Source of the DNA: Carposina sasakii
Lineage: Eukaryota; Arthropoda; Insecta; Lepidoptera; Carposinidae
Direction of reading: 5' to 3'
DNA length: 64,000 nucleotides
Assembly: GCA_014607495.2 (NCBI GenBank)
Contig: CP053154.1
Location: 8,680,001-8,744,000 of the forward strand
The notes beneath the pieces were generated by a model. The model did not search any database and was not told where the DNA came from. It saw only the letters and a list, made by a program, of their open reading frames with translations. Of this stretch, positions 46,425-56,699 are shown in pieces (the stretch's first letter is position 1; the number at the start of each line of letters is the position of its first letter). The translations under genes were made by a program, and so were the position numbers.

Positions 46425-46560
46425 TTTAATACATACATATACATATAATCACGCCTTTATCCCTTACGGGGTAGGCAGAGCACCAAGGGCCGATAGAACC
46501 ACATGGTGCCACTTCTGACCAATTTTGAGGGTATAGTTAAGTTTTTTTTTTAGTACTTGC
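46425..46560 (+). repeat. Lepidopteran-type repeat end (CCCTTACGGGGTAGGCAGAG)
   Basis: Carries ACATACATATACATATAATC followed by ACGCCTTTATCCCTTACGGG, a sequence type common at the ends of moth and butterfly retroelements. Confidence 0.45.
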
Positions 46561-46737
46561 GGGATGTGCGTTGTGTACATCTTCTAGGTTCCAATTTATA
46601 CCTATTCATCCTACCTACTTATAAATATTTTAAACTCAAAAATACATAGAACAAGGATCCTTGCTTCTTCGATTTTATCGAGATACATAGGTTCAGCAGT
46701 TTAGTCATAAAAAAAATAGTAGAACCCATAATCACAC

Positions 46738-46930
46738 ACACACATCAGCCTATTGCAGTCCACTGCTGGACGTAGGCCTCTCCCTAGGGCACGCCACAAG
46801 GCTGCTGCCATAGAGGGGTTTTTGCATACAGTCACCACGCTAGGCTGGTAGGTGGGTCGGTAAGTGCAGTGTCTTTTTCGGACTATGTTTTCAACACGGA
46901 AGGCAATGCTGCCCACCTGTTATACTGTCC
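46738..46930 (-). mobile_element. Non-autonomous RTE-type copy
   Basis: Reverse-orientation fragment of the 264-bp composite (CAGCCTATTGCAGTCCACTG; CACCACGCTAGGCTGGTAGG), truncated at about 46930. Confidence 0.65.
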
Positions 46931-47165
46931 ACCTGTATTAAAGCCATAAAGCTTCGAGCACACCGAATGCGTATGCGTGCACGTAAGCGTAGACGTACAC
47001 GTACCTATGAGTTGTAATCCCATCCGGTGTACTTGAGGCATAATAGAAGACAGAAATTTAGAGTTACTGGTTATCCCGAAAACTTTTCATTTCATGAGCA
47101 AATATTTGTTTTGGTATCTAGGACAAATTATATAACTAATCTCCATCTACTATAATCTAAATTTA

Positions 47166-47506
47166 GCGTTGATAGCTCAGTGGTTAATACGTGCACCTTC
47201 CAAGCGGGAGGTGTAAGTTCGATCCCAGTCACGGGTCTGTACCAATGAATTTATTTCATGTACAGATTTTAATGTTGCAAAATTGTCACTTAGCTCGTGC
47301 CTCTGAAAGCACGTAAAACCGTTGGTCCTGCACCTGATCTCTCTCCGCTCGTGTCGGATTTCCGTCCCATCGGACTATGAGAGTAACGGAATAGAGAGTG
47401 CATCTGTGTTTGCGCACACACTTGTGCACTATAATATCTCCTGCGTACCTGGCCAATCTCCGTAGAGATTGTTCGCCTTGGCCGAAAACGGTCGAAGATC
47501 ATCAAC
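47166..47506 (+). mobile_element. Full-length tRNA-headed SINE with 12-bp target duplication
   Basis: A 341-bp element. The head reads TGATAGCTCAGTGGTTAATA (A box) and GTAAGTTCGATCCCAGTCAC (B box); a body with CAATGAATTTATTTCATGTA follows, and the 3' part ends CGAAGATCATCAAC. A perfect direct repeat AATCTAAATTTA at 47154-47165 and 47507-47518 flanks it. Confidence 0.85.
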
Positions 47507-47519
47507 AATCTAAATTTAC

Positions 47520-50262
47520 AAAACATTTTCTGAAAAATATTTAACAAATTATAAAAAATAACTATGCTAAAAATTATTTAAGCGACTATCATAAAACTGA
47601 AACATGTGCTAAATGCCCTTATGGAGTCTTCAAATTTGAAATGCGTGTAGTCTGGTCAAACCTTTCAGATGACCCTTTCGTCGCGGTTTCTGTTATACCC
47701 TTGGGAGCATCATTACAAGGATTTGCTTTCAGAAAAGCATTGGAAAACTTTATTTCGTGCACAAAATATGTTCACATGAAAATGTCTTATAGCAGCGTGG
47801 ATTGTACTCGTATTGTATTAGTATTCTTGTATACGTATACATTGTGATGAAAGTAAAAAATATGTAGATATTTTTAGAAATCTGAATATAAATCAGCTAA
47901 TAAAACGAGGTAGTAAGGTAAAACAAAACGGTAACTCTTATCAGTGATTATTTATGAAAACTGAATGATGGGCAAGGATAATCTCTTTCGTAGTAACATG
48001 CTCGTAGTTCGTAGAAGGGCTACGAATGCCGTAGCGTCGTCGTCGCAGGCGCATGATTGTATTTTATAATAATCGTTACCTAAGCGTTTACTAATTGTAG
48101 ATCACCAAAAAATGTTGAAATAAGCCTGTTTATCATTAAAGCTGGTCTCCGGGTACTTAAACAGTGAAAAATAATAATTAGAAAATAACTGATGTGAATT
48201 ATGTGGGTGAATTTCAACAACCTCGATTTTTGACTAATTACGCTGGCGAAATTTTATATCCACTTTCTATAACTTTTTTGTATTCGAAGTAATAGCTAAA
48301 AATATATAATATTCAGTCATATGGTACACATTTTTAAAAACGTATTATTTCTTGAGATATCTGCATTTAAAATTTTCAATCGCCACCGATATTATTATCA
48401 AATCACCGAAATTGTAAATCTCTCCACTGAAATTGATTACAATCAGCGGAATTATAAATACAGGAGAACATCATATGAATTACCTATTTATTTATTTTAT
48501 AAGAACTTGAAAACTTTAGATTTTTCGTTTATTAGTTGGTAATAATGTTTATCATCATGATTATAGCTTAGAAACTATGATAACAAATTTAAGGAACACA
48601 TTAACAGTTAGGGAAATATTTTATTACATACTTTAAAATGCTTCCTAGTGACTTTTTCTTAGCATAAAACGTAGTGGCCATGGTATCTCCTATAAGATCT
48701 CGCAGTTCTGACTACACCATTTCAGGAACCTAGTCGTATTTATTTATATGTACGTAAAAATCTTCGAAAACCAGAAATAAGGATCATTTCTTTTCACATT
48801 TGAAAGTGCATCTCGTTAGCTACCTTTATATATAAGGAACACCCCATCCGGAAATTCACAGTGTCGGAGATATGACATTTTGTTTATTTTTTTAAATCTC
48901 CTTTTAGATGAGTAAAATGGCATATAAGAAATAAATCACATTTTATACTTTGACTTTCCAAAAATCTATCAACATGGAATGGTCAAGCAAAATTTGTTAA
49001 ATGTTTTTGCCAATAAAGCCCCTACTCTTTCAAAATAATATACTGCGTCATGCGTACCCTTTATCAAACTAAATTCCTTATTTAATAAGCTACTCAAAAA
49101 GGTGTAATTTATTATGAGAAAGCTTACTAGCAGCTGACCAATATAGGTTTAAAAAAATACATTCCGTGGCGCTACAGCCTATAGCAGTGTTATATTGAGG
49201 CAAGTAGAATGTAGAACTCTTCTGTTATTATCAGGCGTACTTGTTCAAGCTACTCGGGTTTATCGCAAAGTTACTCGGGTTTATAGAAGCAATTTTGGGT
49301 GGTTTCCTTGAGTTTGAACCGAAGGCCAAGTCATAATCAATATCACAAAACGTGGGATTGAAGTAGATAATAATTATGTGCATGAGAACACCTACTAGGC
49401 CAGTAGAACATTCAATATATAGATATTTTTTCTGAGAACAGTCAGGACTCAGAAAAATATTACATTCTTATTGGTCAGCTATTAATATTCAGAGATGAAT
49501 CTTAAGTGCCTGGAAGAACTTAGTTCATTTAGGAACGGTTCCCTTCCTATGATCTTATAACGTCTACTTGTCGATATGTGTGCTTATGCTGTCTTTCGAT
49601 TGACCTACAGTACTCAGACTGCATCAGGAACACCATTAGGTATGCTAATCGCCTACCAAAAAGGAACTGGACAGTAAAAGTGCCGGCCATGTTAGTCGTT
49701 TAGACACCGAAAGATAGACGAACAGTGCAACTGGCTGGATGCTACAGAGCGGCTGCCTGGGGTAGGAGTAAGACGAGATGGAGGTGGCGGTATGACCTCG
49801 ATTCGAGTTGAACTGCATCATGAAAAGGCCTTTGGATAGCAGTAAGATTCCTATGCTATAATATATATATTATAATGTCAGTTCATCACCTTTGTATTTT
49901 TTAAATTTGACTACAAACTTAGGTTACTTGTTAAAAAAAGGTTGTCGCGCCATAGGATAGCACTTTTAAAATTCTTATTAGTCAGCTGTTGGTAAGCTTT
50001 TTCATAATTATACCTTTTGAATTTAGTATAATTAAGTGTGCGAATTATGTGAAATCATTATTTTGAATAAATAGGAAAGAATCAGGAAAAAAAATTATAA
50101 ACCTTTTGGTAATTGTACTTTGACAATGCCAAGTTGATGTCTGTTGTTTTGTCTCCAATGATTATTTATTTATCTAGTTGAATTACTGAAATATACACGT
50201 ATTTTAGTTTTTTATGCATTTCCATTTAATAATAAGGTGATTTTAAAAACATTACAAAATGG
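47520..50262. other. Intergenic DNA with a decayed retrotransposon C-terminus
   Basis: At about 49660-49815, frames with stops and a shift read AGHVSRLDTER and then GRSKTRWRWRYDLDS. This resembles the GHVxR...RW...GRPxTRWxDDL end of lepidopteran non-LTR polyproteins, so I take it as an old remnant. No other gene or repeat is identified. Confidence 0.4.
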
Positions 50263-51342
50263 GGCATAACTAGTGTTGCCCAAATTCAGTCTTGGTCTTG
50301 CAGTCTTGGTCTTGTTCTTGCGTTTTTGCAAGACCAAGACCAAGAACAAGACCGCGTATTTTTAGCAAGACCAAGACCAAGACTGACCGTGCAAGACTTG
50401 AGCAAGAACAAGACATAGCCTGCAAGACTCTTGCGTCTTGCAGCTAGGACTTAGCGCTATTTCACGGAGTAGTTAGGTGTAACAGTTCGGTGTATAGGTA
50501 GGTACGCTTAGGAATTCTATGAGACGCAAAAAACTGTATCAAAGAATATGAAAAACTGGACCTATGCGCATTACGACTAATACCATAAACATAGCGAATA
50601 AAAAAATATCTATTAAAATCAAACTGAGTGCATGCATAGTTATGTTTTAACCATCGGCACTTTGATAATGCGGCATCAAAGGTTTTGTACTTACTTCTCA
50701 AAGAAATTTGTCGCTTTTCGGAAGTACATGGTTATGAACTTATGATACACGCGCCGGCGGCTTCTTTTGAAATCTAAAACAATCGTTGCCGCCACGCCGA
50801 AATCATAACATTTGACACTATTTGATTGCCGCCATAGGGCGTAGGTATACTCATGCAAAATAATTTCGAATTTTAAGAGTACCTACAGGTGTTCCAAAGA
50901 ATAAATAAGTTTCAGAGTGCTTAGAATGAAAATGAATACATTATACTGATCACGCAAGTAGTATTATGATTAGGATAAAATGGTAAGGATAGGTAGTAGA
51001 TATCATAATAATTCATTCTAGTAAGTATATATTATAATATTGATTACTTATATGGTTTTAAACTAATTACTTAGGTACTATTATTGTACATTTAGTCATT
51101 ATATTTCTTAAGTTTTTACAAGAAAAAATAGCAAAAAAGTGTTCAAATATCACCCGTTTGATAAATATTGTAGCCACTTTTAAATATACTTGAAACGTGT
51201 AAAAAAATTCTACAAAACTAATAAAATAATATAAAAAGCGTAGGTACTTACCTACTAATAAAATAAAAAGCCTGCGATAAGAGTTTTGTATTACTTACCA
51301 GCCCGAATATCTCTGAGAGAGATGATGAGAGTAAGTATTTAC

Positions 51343-51482
51343 TAGCTGTGCCCGCGACTTCGTCCACGAGGAATAGTAACTTTGGAGGTATAGTGACGTT
51401 CAGGATTTATTTATTTATTTTAAAACTTCTGTCATCAAACATACAAACGAACTCTTCAGCTTTATAATATTAGTATAGATGT
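51343..51482 (+). repeat. Interspersed repeat inserted in the hAT element
   Basis: CTAGCTGTGCCCGCGACTTC at the left and TTTATAATATTAGTATAGAT at the right match the head and tail of the family seen in the SREBP introns. Its position inside the transposon means it arrived later. Confidence 0.6.
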
Positions 51483-51825
51483 ACGCCAAAACATTCACTT
51501 ATATGTAAAGAATAGTGATTGGCACTAATTCTTTACATATATTTTATTCACGCGTCGCGTCTGTACAAGTAGGTAATATTTAGTGTGTGTTTGTACGTCG
51601 CACGCGGCATCGTTTGATTTGCGGCGGCATCCTTTTCATAGAGCCGGCACGTGGCGAGGCGGCGCGGTAGAAAGCAAGGAAACGTACTTCATTTATTTAT
51701 ACTTCATAATACGAATTATTTTAATTCCAGTCATTTCCAATTGAGCTGTGCTTCGAGTCTAACTTAATAATTGTTTTTACTAATTCTCGTTGTTTTCTGA
51801 AAACGTATCACGTGTACAATTTAAT

Positions 51826-52124
51826 ATGAGTGACGAAGATTCAAATTATTCTAGTCCGAGTAACGAGAGTTTGAGTCACAGATCTAAAAGACCCAAAAGC
51901 AAATTTGAGGAGTTTTTCGAAATAATTCATGCATCCCAAACTGCCTTGTGTAAATTGTGCCAACATAAAAAGATTGAAATAAAATGAAAAACAGAAACAC
52001 TTCAGGCTTAAGGAAACATCTAATATCTTTCCACAAAAAGGAATCAGAAATATTTCTTCCTGTTAAACCAAAATTAAGTGGAGATATCACAAGCTTTTTA
52101 GTAACCGCTGGAAGAAGTGGACAG
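51826..52124 (+). pseudogene. hAT transposase first exon, BED zinc finger, with a one-base frameshift
   Basis: From the ATG at 51826 the frame reads MSDEDSNYSSPSNESLSHRS and into a BED finger (ALCKLCQHKKIEIK) before a TGA at 51985. Shifting by one base in the preceding A-run restores the rest of the finger (NTSGLRKHLISFHKK), giving the expected Cys2...His pattern. A GTAAGA donor at 52125 ends the exon. The shift may be a true inactivating change or an error in a homopolymer. Confidence 0.7.
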
Positions 52125-52487
52125 GTAAGAATATTTTTTTAACAGTTAAAAGAATTTTAACTCCGCGTAGCTATTCATGCGATACTTTCAAAAACGCCAT
52201 TAACTTACGTAAGTATTTTTGAGTTAGTGGTGTTTTTATCTAGGGGTGCGACATATTAAGTATGTAATTATCGTCTTAAATATTTTTTATAAACACCCAT
52301 ATTTTCATTTAATCGGCCAGTAACAACTAAGTACTTTATTTTGGTAAATTACAGTACAGTGCAACCTTAATATAACAAATATCAATTTAACGATTTTCTC
52401 GATTTAACAACAACAAACCTCCTCCTCTTATACGCTCAAACCTAGTATGTTTTAAATAATAACACAAGATTTATTGTTTTGTTTCAG

Positions 52488-54203
52488 TCGGAAAACAGCA
52501 GTGACAACATCACGACAGCTACAGTTGATTGGGTGGTGAAAAAATATCTTCCCTTCTCATTTTTCGATGACGAAGCTACACAAGTATATTTTCGACGTAT
52601 TTGCCCTAATATGGTGTTTCCTAAAAGGTCTACACTTAGAAGGAAAGTCAAAGAGCGATTTGAAGAGCTCCAATTGAATCTCAAGGAACAACTTCAACAA
52701 TTATCATCTAAAATGTCGTTTACCATTGATGGGTGGACGTCAATTGCTGGTAGGAGTTACTACGGGGTTACTATTCATTATATAGACAACGAATGGAAGT
52801 ATCGATCTGTAGTTCTTGATTTTATACCATCACGCGGTCGACATACTGGGGAAGATATTGCAACGATTTTCCATGAATGTTTATTGGAATATGGCATAAT
52901 TGATAAAATACAAGCTATCACGGTCGACAACGCAAGTGCAAATACCAAATTTATGTTTGAACTGGGCAAACAGCTGCCGCCACACTTTGATTCAGACAAT
53001 CAACATTTCCGGTGCTTTGCTCACATTTTAAACCTTGGTGTACAAGATTTATTAAAGACCTTAGCATTACACTGTGAGTCTGACACTAACGCGCAAGATC
53101 AGCAGTACGAAGACTATGCAGACGAAACTGAGGATGAGGAAGATGAAGAATCTGCACCAAATATTGCTGACTCGCGTACATCTGTAACAAAGTTACGCAG
53201 TATTTCCAGTAAAATAAAAAGAAGTGAGATAGTGAAGAAGAAGTTTCAGTCTGCTTGTGAAGCAGCTGGCGTGCCATCAAATCTAAATGCCATTCTTGAC
53301 TGTCCAACGAGATGGAATTCCACACATGATATGATTGGATTTGGTTTAAAAGTGAGAGCGGGCATTGACATATTGTGCAGTTCTGTCACCGAATTGAATG
53401 ATTTTCAAATCACAGCTAATGAATGGCAGGTACTCGAAAAATTACATAAATTTCTAATAAACTTTAAACTTTTAAGTACAAAACTTGGTGGAGACAAATA
53501 TGTTACATTACCGCTAGTCATTGTATCATTCAATCTCTTGCTAGATAAAATTGAATCCATGGTAAAACAGTTAGATGAGAAACCTAATCGATCTGAAGTG
53601 GATGAAAGGCTCATTCTAGCTTTCCAAGCAGCTCGAGACAAAATGCTTAAACATTACAAGAAGAGCAACTGGATTTATTGTACTTCTTTAATTTTAGACC
53701 CAAGGCATAAGGCTCAGACTTTTGACCTGACAATGTGGGGGAAGCAACTTAAAACAGAAAGTCTGCGCAAGTTCAATGAACTTTATGAAGAATATAAAAG
53801 TCTACACTCACTGAACAAATCTCTGGAATTACCAGAAAAAGAAAATAAAGTATGTGATGAAGATGAAGACGTAATAGACTTTGATAAACTCTATGAATGT
53901 CCCTCGACGTCATCTGGATCTTGTCTTCAAGGCTTAGTGATAGACGAGTTGGAGGAGTACCTGAGAAAACCAAGAACTGCCAGCTCGGAAGACATTTTAG
54001 ATTGGTGGAGGACGCATGAGACAGAGTATCCGATTTTATCGAAAATGGCCCGTGATTTTCTCTCAATACCTGCAACTTCAGTACCTGCTGAGAGGTTATT
54101 TTCTAAAGCATCATTAGTAATTAGAAAACATAGAAATAGGTTAAGTGATGAGTCAGCCAGATGGTTACTTTGTATTAATTCTTGGTCAAAAGAATTGATA
54201 TAA
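52488..54203 (+). CDS. hAT transposase, catalytic exon
   Basis: An uninterrupted frame of about 571 codons after a TTTGTTTCAG acceptor. RNase H-like catalytic landmarks of hAT transposases are in order: TIDGWTS (first Asp, about 52728), TVDNASAN (second Asp), and the CxxH motif in RCFAHILNLGVQDLL. An acidic insertion (DETEDEEDEE) follows. The C-terminal dimerisation region is LDWWRTHETEYPILSKMARD, followed by PATSVPAERLFS, containing the final catalytic Glu, and NRLSDESARWLL. It resembles ZBED-like hAT proteins of animals. The frame is intact from end to end; only the first exon is broken. Confidence 0.92.
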   Translation, partial: SENSSDNITTATVDWVVKKYLPFSFFDDEATQVYFRRICPNMVFPKRSTLRRKVKERFEELQLNLKEQLQQLSSKMSFTIDGWTSIAGRSYYGVTIHYIDNEWKYRSVVLDFIPSRGRHTGEDIATIFHECLLEYGIIDKIQAITVDNASANTKFMFELGKQLPPHFDSDNQHFRCFAHILNLGVQDLLKTLALHCESDTNAQDQQYEDYADETEDEEDEESAPNIADSRTSVTKLRSISSKIKRSEIVKKKFQSACEAAGVPSNLNAILDCPTRWNSTHDMIGFGLKVRAGIDILCSSVTELNDFQITANEWQVLEKLHKFLINFKLLSTKLGGDKYVTLPLVIVSFNLLLDKIESMVKQLDEKPNRSEVDERLILAFQAARDKMLKHYKKSNWIYCTSLILDPRHKAQTFDLTMWGKQLKTESLRKFNELYEEYKSLHSLNKSLELPEKENKVCDEDEDVIDFDKLYECPSTSSGSCLQGLVIDELEEYLRKPRTASSEDILDWWRTHETEYPILSKMARDFLSIPATSVPAERLFSKASLVIRKHRNRLSDESARWLLCINSWSKELI

Positions 54204-54787
54204 AGTATCATAACCTAATGATAAAGCTGTTGATTTGTGTTGTATTTTATTTTTTATTCAAATAAATGATAAATCGTAAAACTCTTTTATTAAATTTCTT
54301 ATAAGTTGAGGGTTCAATCTCTTTCTAGACAGATAAGTATTGTTCTTTAAAATACAGTCAAGTTATTGTAATTAATTTGTTTTTTTACATGTTTTAGCAA
54401 ATGTAAGCTTATAAATCATAAATGTTTATTAAGAAACAGTTACTTCCATGGAAAACGACATAAAGGTCAGTTGATTTTTCGAATTTCTTATCAAATCTTC
54501 AGTTATTTATTAATCTGCTTGATCTTTACTATGGCTATGTTAATTCAAGCTCACAATGTCAATTCTAATACGTTTTTCTATGATTTAAAGTAAACTTTAA
54601 TAAATAGTAATAGACTAATAGGTAATTGCAAGACTTGCAAGACTCTTGCTGCAAGACCAAGACCAAGACCAAGACTGGGAGCGCAAGACCAAGACCAAGA
54701 CCAAGACCAGGTGTATTGACGCAAGACCAAGACCAAGACTGGCTAAGTCTCGTCTTGTTCTTGCATTTGGGCAACACTAGGCATAAC

Positions 54788-56390
54788 CCTGAAGCCGTAA
54801 TTTTTTTAATGGGTCTTCCTACCCATGAAGGTAGAAAATGGGCTGTACTTTTACATCTCAATAGAAATAATACCCGTTTTCCAGTCATCCTGTATACAAA
54901 AAGACAAAATATCAATTACGGTGACATTATTATATTATGGTGGCCCTCTTTTTTGCCACCGGAGCCACTGGAGTTGCGACACCGTACTTAGAATTAAGTA
55001 ACAAATTTCAAATTATAACGGACACTATTATTTTAATTGTAATAATTCATTTGCAATTACGTCGATACATCTAATCTTTAATCATCTGTAAAATTTCTTT
55101 TTAAACAGCCTTTTAGTTTTTTAAATACACATGACACCGTTATATGATAAATTTGTATTCCTGCGCCACCGCAGGTTATACTTACGTTTTTGGCGGGAAA
55201 ACTGTTCAGTGTATCAAACATCCTTGTACTTGGTATACGATGGCTTGACAGAGCAGTGCGGGGAAAGATAGCTTAGCATCTATCTCATTCATTATGATGA
55301 AATAGTGTAATGTTCAAAATGCGCCAGCGTTATTGACTTTTTCCGCGGGACATTTTTAAAAAGCTGTTACAGGTACTACCGGGTTAAGTTAAATTACTGC
55401 TCATGGTGTAAATAATAGTGTTATTTAATGTATTTTTAAAATATGTATGTATTCTGTTAAATTAATTCACCCGAAAATTTAAATAGCCAAATTTATTTTT
55501 GTAAATGAAGTGGGGACATAGCACCGCAATTAGATTTAGAGCCTTTGATAATTTTTTTAATGCGTAAATAAATAGATTTTGGTCTTAAGTTTTAAACGTT
55601 AGTCTAGATCACTGTCTGAACTTAATGAAAAAAAATTAATAAATGTGCATTTTGCACTTTCCACTACGATTTTCATCCACGCCGCGCTAAAAACGTACCT
55701 GGGAAATTCACCCATGTACAGGGTGTGTGGCCAGGCAAATTCTGAAATACTTAACAAGTACCATTGTTGTGAGTAATACGACAGTGTTATTACTAGCAGG
55801 AAATGCACTTTTAATTTGATTATCCGCAATGTTTGTTTTCCGCGCCAATTGTAGAAGGCGATTCTATGAATAGTTAAATTATGTTATGAGTTATTTTGTG
55901 AGACATTGCTGTTTTTTGGATCACTTGTGATTCTCGATTAGGGTTGATCAGTTATTTGAATTTATTTGACTGCAACTCTTTTGCAAATCATCAAATAATT
56001 AAAGTTTTGTTTTTAAGCCATTATCTAAGGCCTAATTAAACGCCTAACACAATTTTTTTTCTGAAACATTAAAAGAAAAATCGGAAAATTTTGGAATTTT
56101 TCTGCAAAAAATTCCAGTAGTTTTTGCCTCAGAATCATGGTCTGAAGGTGTAACCTTGATGTATATTGTCACTTAATTTGAGGTGCAAATATCATAACGA
56201 TAATAAAACCTAAAATTAAATATTAACTACGTTAATTAATACATAAGTTTCTTAAGAGAACACTAATGTTGTAAGTGTATGTATATTATGAAATACAATG
56301 TTATGATATAAGTTTTGTACGAAAATTGCTAGAACTACATTAAACGCTGCAGACGAGTTGATAGATCCGATGATTCCGCTCTTACGGTGA
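54788..56390. other. Intergenic DNA, no supported gene
   Basis: AT-rich, with short frames on both strands (for example 55829-55599 minus) that carry no recognisable domain. GTACAGGGTGTGTGGCCAGG at about 55717 resembles a MITE end, but no partner was found. Confidence 0.3.
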
Positions 56391-56394
56391 TCAT

Positions 56395-56665
56395 CATCTA
56401 AGGTCAGCCTCATCCCATTATTTATGGGATCGGCGCAATATTGTTTCTTTCGAAACTCATATTGCCAAGGATTTGGCGTATGTTTTTCGCCCGGCTGCCT
56501 GCCTGACGCCATCCTTACACGGGTATGGCTAAGTGAAAATTTTAGTATATTAAAATCGGTACACGAAATAAATTCACTGGTACAGGCCTGTAACTGGGAT
56601 CGAACCCACGCCTCTCGACTGAAAGGCTTCAATGTTTTTTAAGGTAATACGAGCCATTAACCCGA
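56395..56665 (-). mobile_element. tRNA-headed SINE, same head as 47166 but different tail
   Basis: On the minus strand it reads GGGTTCGATCCCAGTTACAG (B box) and CCAGTGAATTTATTTCGTGT, as in the SINE at 47166. It then diverges into ATGGCGTCAGGCAGGCAGCC and ends near CCCATAAATAATGGGATGAG. The tRNA A-box part is weak. Confidence 0.6.
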
Positions 56666-56699
56666 TAAGTGAAGCTCAAAAATAAGGCTTGTCGGTTGT

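Larger units (their letters stand above)
50271..54779 (+). mobile_element. hAT transposon, both ends present, 8-bp target duplication
   Basis: A 4.5-kb element with terminal inverted repeats TAGTGTTGCCCAAAT and ATTTGGGCAACACTA. It is flanked by GGCATAAC at 50263-50270 and 54780-54787, an 8-bp duplication typical of hAT insertion. Both subterminal regions are packed with CAAGACCAAGAC words in both orientations (50285-50450 and 54630-54765), likely transposase-binding arrays. Inside lie a BED-finger exon and a long catalytic exon. A CGTCCACGAGG-type repeat has inserted at about 51343-51482. Confidence 0.92.

Noticed and set aside
54565..54991. Opposed frames of about 120 codons rich in Lys-Thr or Leu-Gly
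   Set aside because: Products of the CAAGAC simple-sequence array at the hAT right end.
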